Shown: positions 23,010 through 33,718 of the stretch, one piece after another
Layout of the letters: the number at the start of each line of letters is the position of its first letter
How positions within the stretch are numbered: the stretch's first letter is position 1
Assembly (NCBI RefSeq): GCF_004193775.1
Contig: NC_041016.1
Location: 34,809,640-34,873,639 of the forward strand
Length of the DNA: 64,000 bases
Reading direction: 5' to 3'
Source: Glycine soja
Taxonomy: Eukaryota > Streptophyta > Magnoliopsida > Fabales > Fabaceae
The notes under the pieces: model-generated
The model's database searches: none
Told to the model about the DNA's origin: nothing
The model's input: the letters and a program-made list of their open reading frames with translations, nothing else
Position numbers and translations under genes: made by a program

Positions 23010-25555
23010 TGGACCTTCAAGTGCAATCCTCCATTCTCCACTTTTTTCGGAGCCCCATGAATGTCATTGCCTAGCACTGTTCATGTGTCATCCACCTTCG
23101 AGTTTGGAGCTATGCTTCATGATTGCCTAAGTGTAAACCTTCAAGTGTAATCCTCCATTCTCCACTTTATTCGGAGCCCCATGAATGTCATTGCCTAGCA
23201 CTGTTCATGTGTCCTCCACCTTCGAGTTTGGAGCTATGCTTCATGATTGCTTAATAGTGGACCCTCAAGTGCAATCCTCCATTCTCCATTTTTTTCGGAG
23301 CCCCATGAATGTCATTGCCTAGCCGTTTTCCTGTGTCCTCCACCTTCGAGTTTGGAGCTATGCTTCATGACTGCCTAAGTGTGGACGCTCAAGTGCAATC
23401 CTCCATTCTCCATTTTTTTCGGAGCCCCATGAATGTGATTGCCTAGCGCTGTTCATGTGTCCTCCACCTTCGAGTTTGGAGCTATGTTTCATGATTGCCT
23501 AAGTGTGGACCTTCAAGTGTAATGCTCCATTCTCCACTTTTTTCGGATCCCCATGAATGTCATTGCCTAGCGCTGTTCATGTGTCCTAAACCTTCAAGTT
23601 TTGAGCTATGCTTCATGCTTGCCTAAGTGTGGACCCTCAAGTGCAATCCTCTATTTTCCAATTTTTTCGAAGCCCCATGAATGTCATTGCCTAGCGCTAT
23701 TCATGTGTCCTCCACCCTCGAGTTTGGTGCTATCCTTCATGATTGCCTAAGTGTGGACACTCAAGTGCAATCCTCCATTCTCCACTTTTTTCGGAGCCCC
23801 ATGAATGTCATTGCCTAGCACTGTTCATGTGTTCTCCACCTTCGAGTTTTGACCTATGCTTCATGATTGCCTAAGTGTGGACCCTCAAGTGCAATCCCCG
23901 ATTCTCCACTATTTTCGGAGCCCCATAAATGTCATTGCCTAGCGCTGTTCATGTGTCCTCCACCTTCGAGTTTGGTGCTATGCTTCATGATTGCCTAAGT
24001 GTGGATCGTCAAGTGTAATCCTCCATTCTCCACTTTTTTCGGAGCCCCATGAATGTCATTGCCTAGCGCTGTTCATGTGTCCTCCACCTTCGACTTTGTA
24101 GTTATGCTTCATGATTGGCTAAGTGTGGACCTTCAAGTGCAATCCTCCATTCTCCACTTTTTTCGGAGCCCCATGAATGTCATTGCCTAGCACTGTTCAT
24201 GTGTCCTCCACCTTCGAGTTTGGAGCTATGCTTCATGATTGCCTAATTGTGGACCTTCAAGTGCAATCCTCCATTCTCCACTTTTTTCGGAGCCCCATGA
24301 ATGTCATTGCCTAGCACTGTTCATGTGTCATCCACCTTCGAGTTTGGAGCTATGCTTCATGATTGCCTAAGTGTAAACCTTCAAGTGTAATCCTCCATTC
24401 TCCACTTTATTCGGAGCCCCATGAATGTCATTGCCTAGCACTGTTCATGTGTCCTCCACCTTCGAGTTTGGAGCTATGCTTCATGATTGCTTAATAGTGG
24501 ACCCTCAAGTGCAATCCTCCATTCTCCATTTTTTTCGGAGCCCCATGAATGTCATTGCCTAGCCGTTTTCCTGTGTCCTCCACCTTCGAGTTTGGAGCTA
24601 TGCTTCATGACTGCCTAAGTGTGGACGCTCAAGTGCAATCCTCCATTCTCCATTTTTTTCGGAGCCCCATGAATGTGATTGCCTAGCGCTGTTCATGTGT
24701 CCTCCACCTTCGAGTTTGGAGCTATGTTTCATGATTGCCTAAGTGTGGACCTTCAAGTGTAATCCTCCATTCTCCACTTTTTTCGGATCCCCATGAATGT
24801 CATTGCCTAGCGCTGTTCATGTGTCCTAAACCTTCAAGTTTTGAGCTATGCTTCATGCTTGCCTAAGTGTGGACCCTCAAGTGCAATCCTCTATTTTCCA
24901 ATTTTTTCGAAGCCCCATGAATGTCATTGCCTAGCGCTATTCATGTGTCCTCCACCCTCGAGTTTGGTGCTATCCTTCATGATTGCCTAAGTGTGGACAC
25001 TCAAGTGCAATCCTCCATTCTCCACTTTTTTCGGAGCCCCATGAATGTCATTGCCTAGCACTGTTCATGTGTTCTCCACCTTCGAGTTTTGACCTATGCT
25101 TCATGATTGCCTAAGTGTGGACCCTCAAGTGCAATCCCCGATTCTCCACTATTTTCGGAGCCCCATAAATGTCATTGCCTAGCGCTGTTCATGTGTCCTC
25201 CACCTTCGAGTTTGGTGCTATGCTTCATGATTGCCTAAGTGTGGATCGTCAAGTGTAATCCTCCATTCTCCACTTTTTTCGGAGCCCCATGAATGTCATT
25301 GCCTAGCGCTGTTCATGTGTCCTCCACCTTCGACTTTGTAGTTATGCTTCATGATTGGCTAAGTGTGGACCTTCAAGTGCAATCCTCCATTCTCCACTTT
25401 TTTCGGAGCCCCATGAATGTCATTGCCTAGCACTGTTCATGTGTCCTCCACCTTCGAGTTTGGAGCTATGCTTCATGATTGCCTAATTGTGGACCTTCAA
25501 GTGCAATCCTCCATTCTCCACTTTTTTCGGAGCCCCATGAATGTCATTGCCTAGC
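23010..25555 (+). repeat. Recent tandem duplication of a 10-mer block (1240 bp)
   Basis: Positions 23010-24315 and 24250-25555 match at an offset of exactly 1240 bp (10 monomers). I noticed one difference (G at 23524, C at 24764). Rare variants such as GTGTAAACCT (23131 and 24371) and AGCCGTTTTCCTGTG are shared. The duplication is younger than the divergence between neighbouring monomers. Confidence 0.85.
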
Positions 25556-27768
25556 GCAGTTCATGTGTCCTCCACCTTCGAGTTTGGAGCTATGCTTCAT
25601 GCTTGCCTAATTGTGGACCCTCAAGTGCAATCCTCTATTCTCCATTTTTTTCGGAGCCCCATGAATGTCATTGCCTAGCGTTGTTCCTGTGTCCTCCACC
25701 TTCGAGTTTGGAGCTATGCTTCATGACTGCCTAATTGTGGACCCTCAAGTGCAATCCTCCATTCTCCATTTTTTTCGGAGTCCCATGAATGTCATTGCCT
25801 AGCGTTGTTCATGTGTCCTCCACCTTTGAGTTTGGAGCTTTGCTTCATGATTGCCTAAGTGTGGACCCTCAAGTGCAATCCTTCATTCTCCACTTTTTTC
25901 GGAGCCCCATGAATGTCATTGCCTAGCGCTGTTCATGTGTCCTCCACCTTCGAGTTTGGAGCTATGCTTCATGATTGCCTAAGTGTGGACCTTCAAGTGT
26001 AATCCTCCATTCTCCACTTTTTTCGGAGCCCCATGAATGCCAATGCCTAGCGTTGTTCATGTGTCCTCCACCTTCAAGTTTGGAGCTATGCTTCATGATT
26101 GCCTAAGTGTAAACCTTCAAGTGTAATCCTCCATTCTCCACTTTTTTCGGAGCCCCATGAATGTCATTGCCTAGCACTGTTCATGTGTCCTCCACCTTCG
26201 AGTTTGGAGCTATGCTTCATGATTGCTTAATTGTGGACCCTCAAGTGCAATCCTCCATTCTCCATTTTTTTTGGAGCCCCATGAATGTCATTGCCTAGCG
26301 GTTTTCCTGTGTCCTCCACCTTCGAGTTTGGAGCTATGCTTCATGACTGCCTAAGTGTGGACGCTCAAGTGCAATCCTCCATTCTCCATTTTTTTCGGAG
26401 CCCCATGAATGTGATTGCCTAGCGCTGTTCATGTGTCCTCCACCTTCGAGTTTGGAGCTATGCTTCATGATTGCCTAAGTGTGGACCTTCAAGTGTAATC
26501 CTCCAATCTCCACTTTTTTCGGATCCCCATGAATGTCATTGCCTAGCGCTGTTCGTGTGTCCTAAACCTTCAAGTTTTGAGCTATGCTTCATGCTTGCCT
26601 AAGTGTGGACCCTCAAGTGCAATCCTCTATTTTCCAATTTTTTCGAAGCCCCATGAATGTCATTGCCTAGCGCTATTCATGTGTCCTCCACCCTCGAGTT
26701 TGGTGCTATCCTTCATGATTGCCTAAGTGTGGACACTCAAGTGCAATCCTCCATTCTCCACTTTTTTCGGAGCCCCATGAATGTCATTGCCTAGCGCTGT
26801 TCATGTGTCCTCCACCTTCGAGTTTGGAGCTATGCTTCATGATTGCCTAAGTGTGGACCTTCAAGTGCAATCCTCCATTCTCCACTATTTTCGCAGCCCC
26901 ATGAATGTCAATGCCTAGCGTTGTTCATGTGTCCTCCACCTTCGAGTTTGGAGCTATGCTTCATGATTGCCTAAGTGTGGACCCTCAAGTGCAATCCTTC
27001 ATTCTCCAATTTTTTCGGAGCCCCATGAATGTCATTGCCTAGCGCTGTTCATGTGTCCTCCACCTTCGAGTTTGGAGCTATGCTTCATGATTGCCTAAGT
27101 GTGGACCCTCAAGTGCAATCCTCCATTCTACACTTTTTTTCGGAGCCCCATGAATGTCATTGCCTAGTGCAGTTCATGTGTCCTCCACCTTCGAGTTTGG
27201 AGCTTTGCTTTATGCTTGCCTAAGTGTGGACCTTCAAGTGCAATCCTCCATTCTCCACTTTTTTCGGATCTCCAGGAATGTCATTCCCTAGCATTGTGCA
27301 TGTGTCCTCCACCTTCGAGTTTGGAGCTATGCTTCATGATTGCCTAAGTGTGGACCCTCAAGTGCAATCCTCCATTCTCCACTTTTTTCGGAGCCCCATG
27401 AATGTCATTGCCTAGCGCTGTTCATGTGTCCTCCACCTTCGAGTTTGGAACTATGCTTCATGATTGCCTAAGTGTGGACCCTCAAGTGCAATCCTCCATT
27501 CTCCACTTTTTTTCGGAGCCCCATGAATGACATTGCCTTGCGCTGTTGATGTGTCCTCCACCTTCGAGGTGGAGCTATGCTTCTTGATTGCCTAAGTGTG
27601 GACCCTCAAGTGCAATCCTCCATTCTCCACTTGTTTTGGAGCCCCATGAATGTCATTACCTAGCGCTGTTCATGTGTCCTCCACCTTCGATTTTGGAGCT
27701 ATGCTTCATGATTGGCTAAGTGTGGACCCTCCAGTGCAATCCTCCATTCTCCACTTTTTTCGGAGCCC

Positions 27769-27926
27769 CATGAATGTCATTGCCTAGCGCGGTTCATGTG
27801 TCCTCCACCTTCGAGTCTGGAGCCCCGCGAATGTCATTGGCTAGCGCTGTTCGCCAACTCTATATTCTCCACTTTTATTCGGAGACCCTTGAATGTCATT
27901 GCCTAGCGCTGTTCATGTGTCCTCCA
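27769..27926 (+). repeat. Degenerate distal edge of the satellite, including a half-length unit
   Basis: Between GAATGTC at 27772 and the next GAATGTC at 27829 there are only 57 bp. The first half of a monomer joins directly, at GGAGCCCC, to the start of the next. The following unit is also shortened, and satellite similarity ends after CCTCCA at 27926. Confidence 0.75.
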
Positions 27927-28194
27927 TTATCAAGCGCGGAGGCTTTGGTGACTGGGAAATATGTTTTTCTGTTATTTTCCGGATTGGTTCCTTCGCCAAA
28001 CAGGTGTATATGTGTATATGTATATTATATTCGTTGTTCTTGTTGTTGTTTGTATTTTATTTTGTGTTGTACAGCAAAAAAAAGAAGGAGTATAGACGAG
28101 AATCGTCATCACGGAAAGGGCAGGACGGACGAAATCAGTGTCTTATCTTTGCTTTCCTCTTATCCCCGATTAGAGGTAAGTAAAGAGGGGCAAC
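27927..28194 (+). other. 3' UTR of the Tat/Ogre element with polypurine tract
   Basis: Non-satellite sequence between array and LTR. It has an A-rich run (about 28076-28091) and a purine tract AAAGAGGGG at 28182-28190, four bases before the LTR start. This is the expected plus-strand priming site for reverse transcription. Confidence 0.65.
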
Positions 28195-29789
28195 TGTCAT
28201 ACCCTAATTTCGTCCGGGGATTATTATTTGATGATATACAACCTTTGATTGGCCGCTTCGAGATACCTTGCACCCTTTGTTGCACAATATTTGAAGTCCC
28301 GAGACGTGCCAAAAATTAAAAGGAAGCAGACTTATGCGATCCGTGAAAATTCCGTAATGTGACGGAAATCGAAAGGAGGTGTTTTTCGCAAACCGTGAGT
28401 TTTTGTAACTTCTTCTAAAGCTAAAAAAGTAGTAAATACATAATCCGTAAGGGTTCGTAACCTTGCGGAAGGAAAATAAGTATCGTTACGAAATTCGTAA
28501 AGTTTCGTAACGTTATGGAAAAAGAATTACCAAAAAAAGTAAAGGGGGTGCATTTAGTAAAAAGGGGGGTACAAATAGCAATCAGGCCCACTTGGGCCTT
28601 CCAGATTCTTCCTCCAGAAGGCTGTTGCTTTTGGAGGAAGCAACCTTGCTCGCCTGGGCGAGCTGGGTGGCAAGCTCCTCCCCTATTTTGCTATAAATAG
28701 GGGGAGGAGTGAAGGGAGAAGGGGTTCAGCCTTCTTGGCACTTCTTATTCTCTCGAAATTGCTGAGGAAAATTATTTCCGTGAAGAAAATCCAAGCCGAG
28801 GCACTTCCGTAACGTTTCCGTGAGTAATTACACGAAGATTCTCGACCGTTCTTCAACATTCATCGTTCGTTCTTCGTTTTCTTCAGTCTTCAACGGGTAA
28901 GTACCTCAAACCGAGCTTTTCAATTCATTCTATGTACCTTGGTGGTCCACATTTTGTTTCATGTATTTTTATTCTCGTTTTCATTCGCTTTCTATACCCC
29001 CTTTTGACGTGCTTCAGTCATTTATTTAAGTCATTTCTTGCCTAATCTAAAAATAAAATAAATTTCCACAGATCGTTTGAATTGTATCATCCGTTAATTT
29101 CAGTTAAAATGAATTCCGACTATTCGGTCGTGCCGTAACCACGTTGGAAATCAAAAAAGAGGTAAAATAATAATATAATAATAAAAAATAACCTTTTAGT
29201 AAAATAAAGCGAAAAAATCAATCGGACGTTTTCTTTTTGGGATTTCTCATTCTTAATTGAATTGACTAATAACTAAAGTGAAACTAAGGCTAAAATCAAC
29301 TCGCCTAGTCAAGCTCGTCCACAAAAAATAGGGTTTTGAAAGTTTATCATTTCAGTTTCTTACCAAGTAAAATGGATCATTTTTAAGGTCCAACGCCTTA
29401 AAATGATCACCCTTCAATAAAAAAGAATCGCTTGATTCACCTCTAAAGAAAGAACTACGTAGGTCTGATTTCCTCTTTGATAGAGGGTACGTAGGGGCAA
29501 GAGCCCCCCAATTTTGTCAACCTCAAAAAATAAAAAGAACTAAAAGTTAAGATAACACAATTTCCACAATTCCAAAAATAGGTTGTTGTCCTTTGAGACA
29601 AACGTGAGAGGTGCTAATACCTTCCTCAAGCGTAAATACAACTCCCGAACTTAGAATTTTCATTTTGACCGGTTTCCTTCGGTTTTTCCGACGTTTTCCA
29701 CAAATAAACGTTGGTGGCGACTCCGCGCATCTTTCCTCCTTTGGAAAGCACACCCGTGAGCCTCGCCCGCAAAAGGGCACGTTGTGACA
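28195..29789 (+). mobile_element. 3' LTR of the Tat/Ogre element
   Basis: It starts TGTCATACCCTAATTTCG and ends GTTGTGACA, giving TG...CA ends. Length is 1595 bp. The 16-nt palindrome GCTCGCCTGGGCGAGC (28648-28663) lies upstream of a TATA box CTATAAATAG (28691-28700). Related LTRs in the window (60297-62419 on +, 32509-33718 on -) share both termini, and those two are followed by the same kind of primer-binding site. Confidence 0.88.
28691..28700 (+). promoter_or_regulatory. TATA box of the 3' LTR
   Basis: CTATAAATAG lies between a perfect palindrome and a GGGGGAGGAG stretch. The same arrangement is present at about 60948-60957 in the other + strand LTR and, inverted, near 30199-30208 and 33380-33387. 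Confidence 0.6.
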
Positions 29790-30576
29790 CTTGGCTTTTG
29801 CTTATTAACCTTCAACCTTTTTTAAAGATAACCTACGGCACAAACGATCGGTTGAAAACTTACTTTACGAGGATAAAGTGGGATTACGGCTCAAACGATC
29901 GGTTTGAAATCGCTTTATATGAAAAAAATGAGGTTACTGATGGTAGGAGAAGGAGATGAAGATGCACAAAACAATATAGAGGACCCCTAAGGGTCCATGA
30001 ATCATGTTCAAATCCTTAAAGGCAAGCACTAATTGGATGAAGAACGAAGAATGAATGAAAAATGAACGAAAAACGATTACGGTCGCACTTCGGCAGCGAT
30101 TTAGCTTCTTTTTCTCTTCATCCTTCTTCTTTTCTCTTCTTTTTCTCCAATGCTTCACCTCTGGACCTTAGACCCCTTTCCTTCAGCCCCCTCATGCCTA
30201 TTTATAGCAAATGAGGGGTGGAGGTTGAACAGCAGCTCGCCTAGGCGAAATCAGCTTGCCCATGCGAGCTCAGCTCGCCCAAGCAAGTTGGTCGCTTCCT
30301 CCAGAAGTAACCTTGCTCGCCCAGATGAGCTGTTTACTTCAACCCTAAGTTTTTTTATGGCCCAGGCAAGGCAGGGGCTAGCCTGGGCGAGCCAGTGGTG
30401 AGAAAAAACCCCAAAATGACCCTTTTGGCCTCCCTTTTGGTATTTTTCGCATTTTTTTCTGAAACGTTGAAAAACCTTACGGATCGCACGACAACTGATG
30501 TTAAGTAGCTCAATTCGGCTAGCAAGAGTTTAAACATTAGAAAATGAAGGTCCCCGGACGAAATTAGGGTATGACA
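29790..30576 (-). mobile_element. Partial Tat/Ogre-type LTR, antisense
   Basis: Read on the minus strand it begins TGTCATACCCTAATTTCG (ending at 30576) and follows the 32509-33718 LTR through the TATA region to a point equivalent to CTTGG near 33024. There it stops exactly at the end of the + strand 3' LTR. Only the first 787 bp are present; the rest was presumably separated by insertion of the + element. Confidence 0.75.
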
Positions 30577-31527
30577 CTGGCTTTCAAGGAGCACGGCAGC
30601 GGAGTGGTTGGCATTCTCGTCGGGCACATGTACCGCCTTGGGTGGTGTATAGTTTGGTGGCAAGTCGTATGGTGGGACAACTAAATAAACATGAATGCAT
30701 GATAATGATAAGTTGTCGAAGTATTGAATCCACGCAGTAATCAAAGAGACCATGCACTTTATCGAGAGCTGAGTACGTGTTAGCCATCGTCTTGGCTCTG
30801 GCTAGCAACCTTGGAAGCTCATGACTTCCATTCAGAGTAAGAGCGAACCTATCCATCCATTTCATAGCTTCCACGTGCAATGATTCTATCATCCTTTCTC
30901 TTGCTTCCCTTTCAATTTGCAGAGCTGATACCTTTGCATGCTCATCCTCCAGCCTCTGCCTGTGACTAACAGCTAGGTTCACTTTCTCTTTATATTGATC
31001 AATGATTATCAACATATTCTTTTCCATTCTGCCAAAGCTTCTGCCTTCTCCTCCAGGCGCTTCCTTGGTATCCCTACCACCCCATTTCTATTTTGCTTCA
31101 CTCAGTCTAACTCTTGTGCCAAGATCTTGACCACTTTTGCTACTTTTGCCATGGAAGGGTAGAATCCAGAAAAAAGATATGGCTTCCTTCCTCCTAGCGG
31201 GCATCCCAAGATCCCTTTGAACTCTTCTATGGTTGGTACCAATTGAAAGTCCCTTAACATGAAGCATCTGAGCGACTGCTCATAGTATTGTGCGAGGGAT
31301 GTGATGGCTTCAACAGACACTTCTATCATGGCCAAATCCCATATTTTCCTATATGCCTTACTAAAGGCTTGACGTCGAACTTGATCCATCCGTTGCCCTA
31401 GGTCTTGCAAGATGGCTAGTTCTAGGTTCTTGACTTTGACATGATAGAACCTCTTTTTAAAGGAAGGCGCTTTAGTTCGACCCCATGTTTGCGAGAATGA
31501 AAATTCTGATGACCAATACTTCAACAC
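30577..31527 (-). pseudogene. gag: Tat/Ogre-type gag fragment, antisense, broken and truncated
   Basis: Read right to left, the first open part (31527-31102) holds WGRTKAPSFKKRFYHVKV, AQYYEQSLRCF and ILGCPLGGRKPYLFSGFYPS, typical of legume Tat/Ogre gag. A stop follows LAQELD. A second part (31027-about 30700) has a coiled-coil-like charged stretch (RQRLEDEHAKVSALQIERE) and WMDRFALTLNGSHELPRLL. A third part in another frame (about 30690-30577) is proline-rich (VVPPYDLPPNYTPPKAVHVP) and is cut at the LTR boundary at 30576/30577. At least one stop and one frameshift separate the parts. Gag would form the particle core; this copy is dead. Confidence 0.75.
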
Positions 31528-32489
31528 CCTAACATAAAGGAGGTATGATCAATGCATCAGGGCATGTTTATGCTATGCATGACAAAATGCGTTTATCTAC
31601 GGACACAAGAGCCTGAAAGACCATCCCTTCTTACCCACAATGCATTGGGTATCATGGCTCATTTGCAGTCATTACCATGGTGCCCAACGCTTGCAATTAA
31701 GAAAGTGATCCAGACCTTTCGGCTTCCCGTGGCAAAGATGACGAAAACAAATGCAAGGCATGAGCAATGACACGACATAAGTATGCATGCCTGAAAGTAA
31801 TGAATAATGACAACAAAGTGTATGCGGTTAGTAGCACAAAGAGAACATGCTAGACGAGTGAGCATGGTAACGCAATAAATTAATGCCAAAATGCCATAAT
31901 AACATGGTAAACACAGGAATGACGTCCACAATCACGACATCATAAAGATATGCATGGCTAGATCAAGGAAACAAAACATAGTGTGTTTGTTTTGTGCCCC
32001 TAATTTAGGAACCTAAAGGAAGGGATTAAAGGTTTGCTATTTAGTGACAACTCCCAAAGGTGGTCGCACATAACTTTCAAAGGTTTCTAGAGATATCATC
32101 CTCTTTGATATCAAACATTGTGGCAGTAAGGACTACCAGCGACAACGTATCATCAAAAGGGAAAAACTCTAGATGAGGCTTCACTGTTATCAAGCGAGTC
32201 GGAGACCCAGCATGACCACAGATCGACCTCCACTTCCTATGTCTCCACGGACCCGGGTATAGGGCCTAATAACTCAGTGTGTGCAAAAGTGCAGGTGTCA
32301 TGTGTGCATAGAACAAACAAATATTTCTAAATATGCATGTAATAGGTAGATAGCCACACCAAACATAAAAGCACAGAAAAAGAGTTATATGAATATAAGA
32401 ACATAAAAGAAAAAAAGGGAATCAAAATAAAGAAAAGGTCACGATAAGAATTGCTCACAGATTAAATGGCTTAACTCTCTAACAAATTT
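31528..32489 (-). other. Leader of the antisense Tat/Ogre element
   Basis: Non-coding region between primer-binding site and gag. It shares segments (for example around 32190-32270) with the + strand leader after 62440, which supports one family. Confidence 0.6.
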
Positions 32490-32506
32490 CCCCAGTGGAG
32501 TCACCA
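32490..32506 (-). other. Primer-binding site, antisense element
   Basis: On the minus strand it reads TGGTGACTCCACTGGGG, two bases inside the LTR end. It is nearly the same as the site at 62422-62439 (TGGCGACTCCACTGGGGA). This class of site is used by Tat/Ogre elements; I believe the primer is a tRNA-Arg. Confidence 0.7.
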
Positions 32507-32508
32507 AC

Positions 32509-33718
32509 TGTCGCAACCTACCCTTCGGCAGGAGGGCAAGGCGAGAACAAAGAATGCGTCTTCCAAAAAGGAGAACACACAGGAGTCGCCACCAATGTTT
32601 ATTCGAGGAAAACGATAGAAAAATCAAAAAGAAAGGTCTGAGGATTTTGAAGATAAAGGTTTGGGAGTTATTTATGCATGGGGAAGGTATTAGCACCACA
32701 CGCGCCCGTCACGAGGGATGACAGCCTTTAATCAAGTGTGCAAAAATGTGACTTCAATATTATTTATTTTCCCTTTTATGTTTCTTTAGTTTTTTAGGGT
32801 CAACAAGGGTGTTGCCCTTGCTCCTACGTATCCTCAAGTGCGATGAGGAATTCATACCTACGTAGTTCTTTAAAGTGAGAAAGTTGTGTGTGTTTGAGTT
32901 GATTTTAAACTTTTGAAAGGTTCATGTTAACTAACAAAAAAAAAAGAAACCGTTAAGGCAATGGACCTTGAACGGACTCAAGTGACTTTTATGGATAAAA
33001 ACTCAATTACATCCAGATTTCATCTTGGTTTTACTTATTCACTTTCAATCTCTTTAAAAGGTGATTTGTGGTGCAAATGATCGGTCAAAATTCACTTTAC
33101 AAGAAGAAAAGAGATTACCGATGGTAGAAGAATGAGATGAAGATGTGCAAAGCAACAAAGAGGACCCCTAAGGGTGCATAGATCATATCCAAAACCTTAA
33201 AATAAATACTAACCGGATGACGAACAAAGAACACCGAATGAAGAATGGTGTAGAAATCAATCACGGTCATGATTTGGTAGCGCCTCGGCCTCATTTTTTC
33301 TTCTTCTTCTCCTCAATTTTCACTGAATCCTCTCAATATTCAATGTTGGACCCTTCCTTCGGCCCCCCCCCCTCACGCCTATTTATAAGATATGAAGGGT
33401 TTTAGTGGATTTGCAGCTCGCCCAGGCAAGCTGATGCTTCACTCAAAAGTAACCTTGCTCGCCTAGGTGAGCTGGTTACTTCACCCCTAAGCTATTTGGG
33501 GGCTCAGGCGAGCCAGAGGCTAGCCTGGGCAAGCCATGGTCCAGAAAAAGCCTAAAATGACCCTTTTGTGCTCCCCTTTGGGTATTTTCCGCATTCTTCA
33601 CCAAAACATTGAATAATCTTTCGTCTTACGCGGTAACTGGTGTCGAACAGCTCAATTCGGCTAGCGAGAATCAAAACGTCAGTGAATGATAGTCCTCGAA
33701 TGAAATTAAGGTCTGACA
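32509..33718 (-). mobile_element. 5' LTR of the antisense Tat/Ogre element
   Basis: On the minus strand it runs from TGTCAGACCTTAATTTC (ending at 33718) to GGTTGCGACA (32509), 1210 bp. It contains an inverted TATA (33380-33387). By eye it is much less similar to 29790-30576 than two LTRs of one young element would be, so the two may come from different insertions. Confidence 0.8.

Larger units (their letters stand above)
6896..27926 (+). repeat. 124-bp tandem satellite array, about 165-170 copies
   Basis: Monomers repeat with a strict 124-bp period (for example GAATGTCATT at 6901 and 7025). Typical landmarks per unit are CATGAATGTCATTGCCTAGC, CTGTTCATG, TCCTCCACC, TTCGAGTTTGGAGC, CATGATTGCCTAAGTG, CAAGTGCAATCCTCCATTCTCC (in two parts) and TTTTTTCGGAGCCC. 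The array starts abruptly after the extra ORF and ends with degenerate units before the 3' UTR. Since 124 is not a multiple of three, the short open frames across units are not conserved genes. I do not recognise it as the 91/92-bp centromeric satellites of soybean. Identity to any named satellite cannot be settled here. Confidence 0.95.
1..29789 (+). mobile_element. Tat/Ogre-type Ty3/gypsy retrotransposon, 3' part, carrying a 21-kb satellite
   Basis: The window opens inside the element; its 5' LTR, gag and most of the protease lie upstream. Visible parts in order are a G-patch-like tail, a short intron, RT plus two RNase H domains, integrase, a spacer, an extra ORF, a 124-bp satellite array, a polypurine tract and the 3' LTR. 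The intron upstream of RT and the doubled RNase H are known hallmarks of the Tat/Ogre lineage. The coding part is broken by at least two stops and one frameshift, so the copy is dead. The unity of the block is inferred from the order of parts and from the LTR start lying directly after a purine tract. The 5' target duplication cannot be checked here. Confidence 0.8.

Noticed and set aside
8267..27906. Many 60-105 codon open frames across the satellite (for example 8267-8584, 12235-12552, 15706-16209)
   Set aside because: They are the same satellite words read in rotating frames. With a 124-bp unit the frame shifts every monomer, and stops recur each two to three units. No sign of protein selection.
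6896..27926. CRISPR array
   Set aside because: Units are contiguous 124-bp repeats without unique spacers, in a plant nuclear context.
6896..27926. Known soybean centromeric satellite (91/92 bp)
   Set aside because: Unit length is 124 bp and the halves are 62 bp. I see no reason to equate them without a direct comparison.
28515..28700. 61-codon frame in the 3' LTR
   Set aside because: It lies wholly within LTR U3 and is not found in a readable form in the related LTRs.
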